Positions 45,433-55,878 of a DNA stretch of 64,000 nucleotides are shown here, in pieces. The notes beneath the pieces are model-generated. The model ran no database searches, was not told the DNA's origin, and was given only the letters and a program-made list of their open reading frames with translations. Source of the stretch: Falciphora oryzae (lineage: Eukaryota > Ascomycota > Sordariomycetes > Magnaporthales > Magnaporthaceae); assembly GCA_000733355.1 (NCBI GenBank), contig JNVV01000083.1, positions 60,566-124,565 on the forward strand, read 5' to 3'. Positions within the stretch are counted from its first letter, which is position 1, and every line of letters starts with the position of its first letter. Both the position numbers and the translations under genes were made by a program.

Positions 45433-48400
45433 CTATTGTTCCATTAATCAGCTCAAGAACTTTTCTAATGAAACTGATTCTATAACTATAGGCATAGAAC
45501 TGTGCAAAATTCCACAGATTTCACTACACTGACCATAAAAAACACCTTCTCTATTAATAAAAACAGATACTTGATTTAATCTTCCTGCATAGGCATCACA
45601 TTTGATACCTAAAGAAGGGCAAGCAAATGAGTGTATAACATCCCCAGATGTTATAATAAATCTTACATGTGTTAGTTCTGGTAAAATAACATGTATTAAT
45701 TCTCTTTTACCATCAGAAGATTATATACTAAAATATAAATCTTAGCTTTTAGGTATAAGCTGAGAATATAACGCCCCGTTTCCGGTAACTTTTTTTTTCC
45801 TGTCAACGTAAATCTATCGATCTATTATAAAGAATTTAATTTCGTTAAGTAATAAAGCTACGTTTAGATTAAGTAAGTTATGAAAAAATTTTAATAGATT
45901 AAACTCTTCCTTTATTCATACCAGTTTTTATTTTCATAATCTTATTAACCCCCTCTGGAGTTAAATGGTCCTTATCTTTCATTAATTTAGCGACTATACA
46001 TCAATCTTTAAAATTATCAAGTTTTACCCCTCGAATTTTATGATTATCAAAAAATTTAATGATTTTATCAAAATTATCCATAAATTTCTCTACTCTAAAC
46101 TGCACTTTATTATCAGAACTAGTTACCAATTTTCCACAGCCTAGGTATGAGATTAAACTTTGAATTAGTCTCTCATCACGAGAATGTTGAGTTATTTGGA
46201 ATATTAACTGAACTTGAAAACCAGATACATGAGTTGAAGATTTATTTACAGAAACAAAAAAACAACCTTCACCTGATGTAAATCCAACTAATCATTCACC
46301 ATCTGGAATAGTTATATTAGCGACCTCAGGTCTAAGAACAGGTATTATATTCGGGAATGCTGTCTTTAAGCTCTCAGATAAACCTAAATTCAAAGAAGCT
46401 CTTATACTAAGAATAGTTAAAAGTCCTTTTTCGGTAATATGCTCCTTTCGTAGCATCATCATAATTATCTCTTTTCAAAGAAGATAATCAGCATACTTCT
46501 GAGAAATTAAAGGGTATTTGTCAAAATGATCAATTACCTTTACCATTTGATTTATAGTATTTACCCTTAAAACATAAGCATCTTTACCTAATTTACATAT
46601 CCGTCCTATATCCCCTAAGTGATTTCTAATTTCATTTAGAAGCCCTATATCCTTTTTAGGTAGTCCAATTAAAAATTCAGCAGAAACTCTTCAACCTGTT
46701 GGACGTGTGGAATCTTTATAGATTGAGATAGAAAAACAACCCTCTGCATCGGTGAAACCTGTGACAAATCACGGGCTTATATTAGATGGTTTGGGATCTA
46801 CACAAGACGCGCTATATTTTCTTACATCTAAAGCATAATAATAACAAGAATATTTGACATTTTCTTTTGTTAGAATAGGTATAATATACATTAATCCTAT
46901 AATATTATCATGTTTTAATCTTTTTTTACCATGAGAGAATATAATTAACTCACTTTTAGGTATAAGCTAAAGACATAACGCCTCGTTTCCGATTTTTATA
47001 ATTTATCTTGTTTATTACTGCTTCCTAACTATGCTTCAGACTACTAAGAAACAAGCAGTACTTCATAGTAAACATAGCTTACGATAGCCATAATAAAAAA
47101 GATCAAAAGTATTACAATAGGCTATTAGAGTACACCTTACACCATATATCTACCCTCACTTTCTGAGGTAATCGAGGTTTAACCTAATATATGGCGAGTA
47201 GCCGTCTACTCGTTGCTCTTTTACACATTAGTTTAATTGATCTTTTGTTTAGTCCTTGCCTTGCAAAGCATTCGTTGCAAATATTAAGAAGTCATGCTAA
47301 GTTAAGTCAAGTCAAGCTAAGATACTTCAACTAAGAGGTGATTTAGATCCGCGAACATCCATTTTAACTTTCATTAAATCTTAGAACTTGTTACTATACC
47401 CAAGTAATTAGTTCGGCCCCTTTCCTTACCCTTTTAGGTTAAAAGGTTAGTATTCTAAGCTCTTAGGACTTACCCGGAATTTGACTACTTGAGAGCGATT
47501 AAAGCTTGCTTAAGGCTTTTTTACTCTATTATCCACTTCTAACATTCTTAATGTTCCTTCCTCTAAATCAGATTCAGGTACTATATAAGAATCAAATTCT
47601 ACAAATTCATTATCTGAATTTAAAAAATCAGGGTACTGGTAAGATCAGTATCATTGGTGCTATATTTATATATTTTAATTTTAAATCAAGAACTTATCAC
47701 ATGAGATTAAGATTGAACTTAATCTTCAAGGCCTTATTTAAAAAGCAAGTTCTATTATATATACCCCTATAATTAATATAATAATCTACAACTGTGCGAA
47801 GCTAGCTCGTTTTACTCACTTCCTTAAAAATTTACAGTTAAAGATCTACAGGTCTACCTTTGTTCATTCCTTCTTTTATTAGTCTAATTTGAGCTAACCC
47901 CTCGGAAGTCAGATGTTTTTTCTCTTTCATTAATTCAGCCGCCTGGCATCAATTATTAAAGTCTTCAAGCTTTATACCTTTAATTCCGTGTTCACGGAAA
48001 AATGGTATAATCTTTTCAAAATTATTAGAGAAATCTACTACCTTCAAAGTTAAGATTGAAGATCTACTAGCACTGTCTTTAACTTCACCGCAACCCAAGT
48101 ATTCTTTAATATTTTCTAGTAGTACTCTATCTCTAGAGTGCTGAGTTAAAGCAAATAATAAGGTAACTTGATATCCTACTAGGTTAGAGGCTGACTTGAA
48201 TATATTTAAGAAAAAACAAGCTTCACCTGAGCTAAATCCAGCTAATCACTGGGGATTATTGATTTTCTCATCTTCTACTAAAGGTCTAGCAACAGGTACT
48301 GTTGCTGGGAAAGACTTTTTCAAGTCTTCTGTTAGACCTAAATTCATAGATGCTCTAATATTTACAATATCTTGATAACCTTTTAACTTAAGATGTTCTT

Positions 48401-51400
48401 TACGTACAAGTTTTTGAACAGCAGATTTAAATAATTCAAAGTCTGCTCTTTTCTTAGTTTTAAGTGGAAATTTTTCAAAATGAGTTATAATATTCTTCAT
48501 ATCATCTAAAGAACGCACTCTAAAAGCCACACAATTTTTGGTAGCATCAACTATAAATCCGATTCCCCCAAAAAATATCTGAATACTTTTTAAAAGCTCA
48601 AGATCTTTTTTGTGTAACTCAATTTGGAAAATAGGTCTTATTCTGTAACCATAACGCGATTCCGAGGATTTACTAAAACTAATCATAAAGGAACCCTCTG
48701 CATCTGTAAATCCTGTAACAAATGAAGGATCAATATTCGAGTCTTGAGGATTCGAGCTCGAATTCCCCGTAAGTTTGCTTTTAAGGGAGTTTAGAGTTGA
48801 GTAGTATTTACGTTGTAAATTATTATTAATAAATTTTGAGGTATATATACTTCGCACTTGTAAAAAATACGCATAACCATGCCCTTTATTATGATATATA
48901 TGGCTTAATATAGTATAATCTATGTAAATATTGCTTAAGATACTTAGACTAAAACTAATCCAACCTCAATATCATTGGTGCTATATATAATATATATCGA
49001 CTGTACATTAAGCAGCTATTATAATTAGCCACCCACAAGTGACCCAGTCTGTTGCAATAGATGTGAAAAAACAAAAATTATCTACTGACAGTCTTGTATT
49101 ATTATTTGTGCTAATTTCATTAAAGCTACCTACTAAATAGGCGATATTGAAAATAATAATATGTTGACTGTTTTCACTCGTGTCGCCAAAAAAGATATTA
49201 TCTTCTTAAAGATCCCTGTCGAGATCTTAGAAATTAATAAATTGAAACTTATACTTATTATAGTATATTAACTAAATATGGCTCTATTATTTAATTACTT
49301 CTTTCTACTAATCTCACGACTATTATTTGTATCATATATTTATTAAAAGAACTTATACTTATTGGTTATCTTTTATTCCTAGTTTATATCTCATACTAGG
49401 TATTATATAAGGTAACACTAGATTTCTTAACTTAGGGATAGAATCTTTTGTAATATATATAGAGTAATGACCATCTATAGTTTGAATTGTATAATTTAAA
49501 CCATAAAGTTTTACTAGCATATTTGCTAATAATCTTACCTCCTCTAATTTAAAACAGTTAGTTGCAATTCTAACCCCATTACCTGTTCAACAACCGTCGT
49601 CCATTATTAATACAGCCAAAGCTAAAGGAGTTAAATATAACTTTAAATTAGGATTTATATATTTTACACCATTTTTATAAAATAATTTATGAATTCAATT
49701 AAAGCTTCTAAAAGTAAAAGTATTAAATTCATAACCATAAAACTCTTTATCTTTAAGTCTTCTTGTATATCTTCTGGGTTTAAGATTTGAACAGTAACCT
49801 CTTTGTGAATAAAACTCATATAATCAAAATAAATAATCTTTATGAATATCACTCTGTCTATATGATATTCTAGTTCCTTCTATTGTCCTAGCATTTGCAT
49901 AAGCGGAGTGACCTAATAAAGAACCTATTACTACAGATAAAACATCTTCATTATGTGGTCCTATTCTACTAGAAGCTCTAATTTTTGTGTGAAATGCTCT
50001 TTGGAAGTTTAAGCTAATAAGTTTATGAGATTTAGAATATAATGAATAACCATTATCCTTGACTTGAGCTAGTCGGTTATAAGATACATAAGTATTGTTT
50101 TTTTCTCCAATTAAGTGTTGTACAAAACTGGCATCTTTTATTTTATAAAAAACATATAATATAAATAATTTAAGGCCACCTAAAAAGAAACCTTCTGCTA
50201 ATACCGACATTGATGGATCACTTACTTCATCCATAAGGTACAATAATTTAAACGAAGGGAAAGCAATTAATATTAATATAATCGCCATGAAATATTATAA
50301 TTTAGAATATTTAAATTAAAGACTTGATAATGCCACCATAAGAATTTAAGCCTCAAAACAGGTATACACTTAAGATTGCTAATTATAGGTAAAAATTTTT
50401 TTAAACATCAAACTCCGATCTTTTACTATTCATGTTACTTTTAATAACACGAATACGGTCTACTCCATCTTTACTAAGATGAGCCTTAGATCTAATTATT
50501 TCTGCTCCTTGACATCAATCTACAAAGTTTAAGTATTTAACTCCTTTAACATGATACTTATTAAATAAGGGTATAATTTTATCACTAATATCTTTAATAT
50601 TAGTAACTACATAATAATGTACATCATACCTAGAATCTTTTTTTATCCTACCGCAGTTAAAAAAAGCAATAAATTTTTGCAATAAAAGCAAATCCCTAGA
50701 GTGTTGAGTTATTGTAAATTCTATATCTGTTCTGGGTATATCACTTAATTCTTTGCTTCGAACAACTAAAGAAAAACTCCCATCACCTGTAGTGAATCCG
50801 GCTACCCAAAATGCTGAAGGTATACCCATATCAATTACTAAAGGTCTTTTTGCAGCCTTTATATCTGGAAATTTAGCTTTTAATTCATCAGATAAACCTA
50901 AATTTAAAGAAGATTTATATGATAAAATAGTTTTTAAACCGCTTAATGTCAAATGTTCTTTCTTTTCCATTAAACTAACTATTTCTTTAAATAAGATATA
51001 ATCCGCCAACTTTTGCGAAACCAGGGAGTATTTATTAAAATGAGGTATAATAGTATCTAAAATATCTTTTAACTTATCTACACGATAAGTACAAGTATTT
51101 TTAAAAATTACTATTTTACCTGCACCTTTAAAAAATTTTTGAAGATTTAGCATAAGATCTGAATCTGAAATATGTACAGTAATTTTAAACCTAGCATTAA
51201 CTGCTCAACCGGTTGTAGTTGAAGGACTTTTTAATACGCTAACTGTAAAAGAACCTTCAGCATCTATAAGTCCAGTAACAAACCAAGGATCCATAATAGA
51301 TTTACTATTAGCTATTTTATCTTTAACTGGGATAATTTTAGATTTAGCTAAACTAGAGTAATATTTTATTGATGTTACGCCTGTTTTGAACGGAGCTAGA

Positions 51401-53165
51401 GAAGATGAAATCTTCACAGGCGAACTAAAAATATTTGTTTTTTTTAAATTACTTATATTCTGAAATTATATATTCCATAGAGTACACCTTAAACAATTGC
51501 TGTTAAGCAGTTGTTAACTACCATCTACTCGTTGCTCTTTTACAATTACAAATTCAATTTTATCGACTTGTAGGTCGTATGTCTTATAATTGACTTAGAT
51601 CCGCGATTATCTCCATTTCAAGGCATAAGGCCTTGAAATCTTTTTGACTTGTTACCATACCTGAATGATTAGTTCAGCCACAAATAACCTTTCGGTTATT
51701 GCTTGGTATCAAAAATTACTAAGATTTCCCCGGAGTTTGGCAGTTTCACCCAATTATAAGATTTAATAAATAGGTGTGATAGTTCAAATTAGCTCTATCA
51801 TTGTCAAAACATAAGTATTTTCATACTTAACTGGACTATATTATATTATATATAAATATATAATTTTCACGTGTAGTCTCTAAGGATCCTACTCACAACA
51901 AGATTTGTTATTTTGGTTTCCTGCTGATTGTCCATTGTACATCCTTTAGGGTTTTCACTAATAAAGTATGTAGATATTAACTTTATAGTACCTAAAGGCT
52001 TTAGGAGTTCCCAGCATATAGTGAAAGTTTATTCATAGTTTTTTTTAAGTTTGGTTTATTTTAAATTTCCAGAAAATTTATATCTATCTTTAAATATTTT
52101 ACCTGAATTTACATACAACCTCACAGTATTACCACTAATACCTAAAAATTTGGCAGCACTTCTCATAGAAACAAAACTCCCTATTAATTTAAACCCAGAT
52201 GAATCACATTTTTCATATATATAGACAAGATAACCTTTACTAATACTCATCTTTAACAGAGTTTCTTCTGAGTGTTTTCGACCTAAAGCCTTTTGTCTTA
52301 AAAGCGCCTTAGTTTCTTCAGTATGTGTCTTACCAAAAAAATAATTATTTTCCTTAGATCTTGTTAAAGACATAAGAGCTTTGGTTTCATCCGTATGGCT
52401 ACAACCATAAAAGGCAGACTTTTCTTTAACATAGACTCCCTTTAGAGATTTACTAATTTTTTCTTTAGTTTCCTCGGAATGTTTATGACCTGAAGAGCTA
52501 CCAGCTATTTTTAAAGTATTATATTTAGGGTTTAATTTGTCAAAATAATATTGTTCTCTCTCTATTAAATTAACTGGTTCGCAATATTCTAATATTTCTA
52601 ACGTAAAATTAGAATATCCGTATTTAATTAAAGCTCTGCTTATTACAAGTGTTTTTCTATTATTTAAATAATTAATATTTAGATAATCTCTAAATCTTTT
52701 GGCTAAATTTACTGATTGTCCAATATAAATATCTTTGGTTAATTTATTGGTTCACATGTAAATTCCAGATTTACCTTTATTATCTTTTATAATTAATTTT
52801 TTTGTTGAAAAAGGATCTTCATAAAATTTTATACTATGAGGATCTGAAAGAGGTGTTGTACTATATAGACGTATCCAATTTAAATTAGATATAGTGGTAC
52901 CACCAAACTTAAAATACTTTTGGATAGGCACAAATTTACCGTGAACTAAGTATTTATGTGAAATAGGAGATTTTTCGCTTACAAAATTTCTTATTATAGA
53001 TAATAATATCCAACCTACAGCAAACAAAATTATAACTAAATAATACATAATATTGTCGTGTAATTCTACTAAACCTTCCATTTGAGGAGTAGCACTGTCT
53101 TGGAAATATATTCCTCACGGACTTGGAGCATCAAAGTATATAATATTACTTAATATATTATACAT
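45433..53165 (-). CDS. cox2: Cytochrome c oxidase subunit 2, five exons
   Basis: Carries the CuA centre of complex IV. Exons: 53165-52938, 51804-51772, 50285-50190, 47659-47523 and 45688-45433: 750 nt, 249 aa plus TAG. Conserved [28 protein letters not shown] (33-nt exon 2), [27 protein letters not shown], and the CuA ligands in [22 protein letters not shown]. The last join is uncertain by one base: AGAG(T)|T-A-T-T. ATG 53165 gives [18 protein letters not shown]. Confidence 0.95.
45689..47522 (-). mobile_element. Group I intron cox2-i4 with a duplicated 3' end flanking a HEG
   Basis: Core at the 5' side: GTAAAAGAGCAACGAGTAG (about 47210-47228) and GGATGTTCGCGGATCTAAAT (about 47340-47362). 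The last 100 nt occur twice: GGAAACG(A/G)GGCGTTAT...AGCTTATACCTAAAAG at 46935-47000 and 45745-45800, each running to an ATGGTAAAA...ACATG/AATG junction. Confidence 0.82.
45899..46887 (-). CDS. LAGLIDADG endonuclease module of cox2-i4
   Basis: Open from the first of two 3' junctions (G|TATATTATACC, resembling G|TTATTTTACC of exon 5) to TAA 45901-45899. Motif 1 [15 protein letters not shown] (about 46770), motif 2 [14 protein letters not shown] (about 46280). VRKYSAS precedes the catalytic domain. There is no ATG near its start, so expression through splicing to the proximal junction is likely. Confidence 0.8.
47660..48980 (-). mobile_element. HEG module behind cox2-i3 with a duplicated 3' junction
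   Basis: TATAG | CACCAATGATATTG at 48985-48967 and TATAG | CACCAATGATACTG at 47664-47646. The first copy leads into a HEG, the second into exon 4 (HQWYWSYQY). I could not identify a complete second core in this segment. Confidence 0.72.
47838..48980 (-). CDS. LAGLIDADG endonuclease fused to a copy of the cox2 exon 4 start
   Basis: 381 codons beginning HQWYWGW, then a linker with [12 protein letters not shown]. Motif 1 [14 protein letters not shown] (about 48700), motif 2 [14 protein letters not shown] (about 48230), [10 protein letters not shown] at the end. Intact. Confidence 0.85.
48981..50189 (-). mobile_element. Group I intron cox2-i3
   Basis: After MSVLAEG. Core near the 3' end of the type GCAACAGACTGGGTCAC... 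AATGTACAGTCG (about 49003-49060), shared with cox1-i11 and nad5-i2. Confidence 0.8.
49359..50189 (-). CDS. LAGLIDADG endonuclease of cox2-i3 (single-chain, second subfamily)
   Basis: 277 codons in frame with exon 3. First motif [15 protein letters not shown] (degenerate, G-H instead of G-D), second motif [35 protein letters not shown] at the end. Resembles the nad5-i2 enzyme. The first acidic catalytic residue appears replaced by His, so activity is doubtful. Confidence 0.75.
50286..51771 (-). mobile_element. Group I intron cox2-i2
   Basis: Between WTITP and AIILIL. Core at the 5' side: AACTCCGGGGAAATCTTAG (about 51720-51740), GGAGATAATCGCGGATCTAAG (about 51597-51618), GTAAAAGAGCAACGAGTAG (about 51525-51545). 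Confidence 0.86.
50401..51465 (-). CDS. LAGLIDADG endonuclease of cox2-i2
   Basis: Motif 1 [15 protein letters not shown] (about 51285), motif 2 [14 protein letters not shown] (about 50800), ends RSEFDV and TAA 50403. The first ATG is at 51417. The frame is open upstream to a G| (ATTTCAG|AATATAAG, about 51460), so an alternative 3' splice site is possible here too. Confidence 0.8.
51805..52937 (-). mobile_element. Group I intron cox2-i1
   Basis: Between KYLVHG and TMIELIW. P TATATGCTGGGAAC (about 52010), Q AATCAGCAGGAAACC (about 51920-51935), R GGATCCTTAGAGACTACACG (about 51870-51890), S ATATAGTCCAG (about 51833). Confidence 0.88.
52056..52937 (-). CDS. GIY-YIG homing endonuclease of cox2-i1
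   Basis: 294 codons in frame with exon 1. Begins after [27 protein letters not shown] is the GIY-YIG core, [15 protein letters not shown] follows, then repeated NUMOD-type [20 protein letters not shown] segments and a helix-turn-helix-like [18 protein letters not shown]. Confidence 0.9.
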
Positions 53166-53403
53166 AATAATTTATTATTAATTATAAATTCTATCTTGAT
53201 ATTTCTCTTAAGAAATATATTAAAGGTTAGCAGCTTACTGCCAATCCTAATGCATTAGAATAGAAAATAACAGGAAAAATTTTTTTTTGTACATAGTGCT
53301 GGCTTACTTCTATGAAATTATAAGTAAGCATGCTTACTTATATCCTTTAGATTAGAAGTAAGCAGTGCTATCCTAACATAAATGATATGTAATACGGATA
53401 GCG

Positions 53404-53475
53404 AGACTTGAGCAAGATTCGAACTCACACAGCAATGTCCGTAGCACTGCATTCTACCATTAAATTATCAAGTCT
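53404..53475 (-). tRNA. trnR: tRNA-Arg (ACG)
   Basis: Acceptor AGACTTG/CAAGTCT, anticodon arm CAGTG CTACGGA CATTG, T loop TTCGAAT. Confidence 0.9.
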
Positions 53476-53810
53476 TATTTTATATTTTCTATAAAATACT
53501 ATGAACTTTAACTTACTATTAATATAGAACTATTTTAGTGGCTATAGACTTTCCTTTCTAAAAATTAATTTAAACTAAAGTTTGTCACTAAATACTATAT
53601 TATAATAAATTTAAATACTTTCTTTACTTTTCTTTTCTTTTATTTTATTTTCTTTTATTTACTTTACTTTACTTTACTTTACTTTACTTAATTTAATTTA
53701 CTTTAGTTTTATTTACTTTACTTTACAGTAGGATTTACTTTATAAAACTTATATAAATGGGTTTTTCTGCTGCGTACTTCGTACTTCGTATGCAGCGCGT
53801 AGCGCAATAA
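53476..53810. repeat. Spacer with ttac/tttac microsatellite
   Basis: 53615-53735 is a run of ctttt, ctttta and tttac units on the plus strand; 53770-53805 holds gtacttcgtacttcgtatgcagcgcgtagcgc. No gene. Confidence 0.65.
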
Positions 53811-53969
53811 TTATTTATTATCATATAATTTTGATATAAAAGTACGTGATAGAAATAAACGAACAAATCTAGGTAAGAAATATTTAGATGCCATGTAAAC
53901 AGTAATAGTTATTATTGCAAAAGTAAAAGTTACTTCATTTAAAAAATAAAAGGGAACTAATTGAGGCAT
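53811..53969 (-). CDS. atp8: ATP synthase subunit 8
   Basis: 52 aa, MPQLVPFYFLNEVTFTFAII at the start, one membrane span, basic C-terminus (PRFVRLFLSRTF). Stator part of the Fo sector. TAA 53813-53811. Confidence 0.95.
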   Translation of the reverse strand: MPQLVPFYFLNEVTFTFAIITITVYMASKYFLPRFVRLFLSRTFISKLYDNK

Positions 53970-54518
53970 TTTTTTTTATATATAGATGAATACTTTTTAC
54001 GTATTAATGTTAACAATATAACAATAGAGATAATTATTTTACTGCGAAGCGCGCAGCAAGAAAATGAAAATGAAACAGTAAATTATTACATTTTTTTTTC
54101 ATTTATTAATAATTTTATTAACTATTAAGAAAATGATAATTATTATATCTGTTTCATTTCTTAATAATTTTAATTGTTATTAAGAAAATGAAAATTATTA
54201 TGTTTTCAGTTCAATTTTTAATAATTTTAATTATTATGTTTTCATTTCTTAAAAATTTTAATTATTATTTACTATATTAATATTTTAGTATAAGATTTTA
54301 TACTTAATCCATTATAATAACAATTTGCTCCATGTGCTTTTAGATATTCTATAGCCTCTTGATCAGTTATTTTTATAATATCAAGTATTGCGAACAGTAT
54401 AAACGCTTAAGTTAGTGTTTACTACGAAGTAGTAAGCATGCTTACTTCATACGAAGTACGCTTCGCTAGAAGTAAGCAGCACTATTATGAAATAAGCGCT
54501 AGCTAAAGCAAGCTAAAG
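53970..54518. other. Spacer downstream of nad5
   Basis: Four imperfect copies of an AT-rich unit, aagaaaatgaaaattattatg with ttcttaataattttaatt (54060-54265), form large inverted repeats. A 40-codon open stretch on the minus strand (54396-54272: TDQEAIEYLKAHGANCYYNG) may be a gene fragment. Repeats of the gctacgaagtagtaagc type fill 54420-54515. Confidence 0.45.
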
Positions 54519-54770
54519 CTAAGAATTAGTAGCTTCGCTACCATTGCTGTAAATAACACTATAAATTAAAACAACAAACAATATTATACTTACTAAAACA
54601 AAATTTAATAAAATATTACCTTGTGCTTCTAAAACAATATAAGTTACTATAAGAACAAATCCTATAAGTATACCTAAAGCATAATTAGGAATAACAGTAG
54701 TATTTAAACTAGAAATAGCTTTACTTGATTTAAGTAAAACTTTTTCTAATCCATTGCTAAAAGGTCTTCG
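54519..54770 (-). pseudogene. Displaced second copy of the nad5 C-terminal end
   Basis: Encodes GLEKVLLKSSKAISSLNTTV, NYALGILIGFVLIV and a hydrophobic tail, ending in repeat-derived SNGSEATNS and TAG 54521-54519. It parallels the C-terminus of nad5 exon 3 ([34 protein letters not shown]). The two tails then diverge. A HEG lies between the copies, as at the cox1 3' end. Confidence 0.7.
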
Positions 54771-54819
54771 GGATGCTTGCTACACTGCATTCAAAGGGTC
54801 CATAGTATGAAGCAAGACT

Positions 54820-55878
54820 TTATTGTCTTGCTTTATTCATACCAGATTTGATAGCACGTATTTGATTTAACCCGTCTAGAGTTAAGTGATCTTTACTAGC
54901 CATAATATCCGCCACTTTACATCAATCTTTAAAATCTAATGCTTTTACACCTAAAATCCTATGTTTGTCAAAAAAAGGTATAATTATTTGATGTATATCA
55001 GTAAGACTTCTACATCTATAATCAACTGTATTCTCCAAACCTCTTTCATGAAGAGTTCCACACCCAAAGTAATTAATAAAATTTTCTAGTAGTGCTCTAT
55101 CTCTATCATGTTGAGTAATTTTAAATTCTAAACTTACACTAAATCCTACCTTATGATTTGGAGATGGTGATATTCCAACTGAAAAAGACCCATCACCTGA
55201 TGCAAAACCCGCCATTCATTCTGGATGAGGAACTTTTGAGTTTTCCACTAGTGACCTAGAAACAGGAACAATATCTGGAAAAGCGGCTTTCAAATCCTCA
55301 CTAAGACCTAAATTCAAACTAGCTTTTATAGCTACAATAGATTGTAACCCTTCATTAGTCAAATGAGCTTTTTGTTTAAATAATTCAAAACCCTTACTAA
55401 ATAAATGGTAGTCTGCTAATTTTTGAGTAATTAATTTATAATTATCAAAATGAGACAAAATTATAGCCAATTGATTTTTAGATGTTACAACATAGTTATA
55501 GCTAGAAGCCCCGTGTTTAGATATACGACCTATACCACCAAAATAAGATTTTATAGCTTCCAATATAGGTAAATCTTTCTCATGTATAGAGATTGAAAAT
55601 ATTGGTATAATTTCTCAACCAAAACGCGTATTAGAATTTTTTCTAATATGTAAGATAAAACTACCTTCCGCATCAACGAATCCTGTTACAAACCATGGAT
55701 TTAACTTGATAGTAGACTTTACTGTACTATAATTACGAGTACCTCTAGATAAAACGCTTTTTGGTGTGAAACCCCGAACTACTGCTACATGCTTTCTCTT
55801 AAACGTACTAGTTAAAGCTTTTTCTGCGTAGCCTGGACGATTAATCCTTACTCGAGTTAAGCTCTCCTTTGTCAGCAA
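54820..55878 (-). CDS. LAGLIDADG endonuclease attached to the nad5 3' end
   Basis: Frame opens with a TTG at 55878 inside the last 38 nt of nad5 (different frame) and runs 352 aa to TAA 54822. N-terminal linker with TRNYSTVKS, motif 1 [15 protein letters not shown] (about 55690), motif 2 [14 protein letters not shown] (about 55210), then GMNKARQ. Intact; free-standing rather than intronic. Confidence 0.82.

Noticed and set aside
54272..54396. Short ORF fragment with AIEYLKAHGANCYYNG
   Set aside because: Only about 40 codons, no start and no recognised family; mentioned within the spacer entry only.
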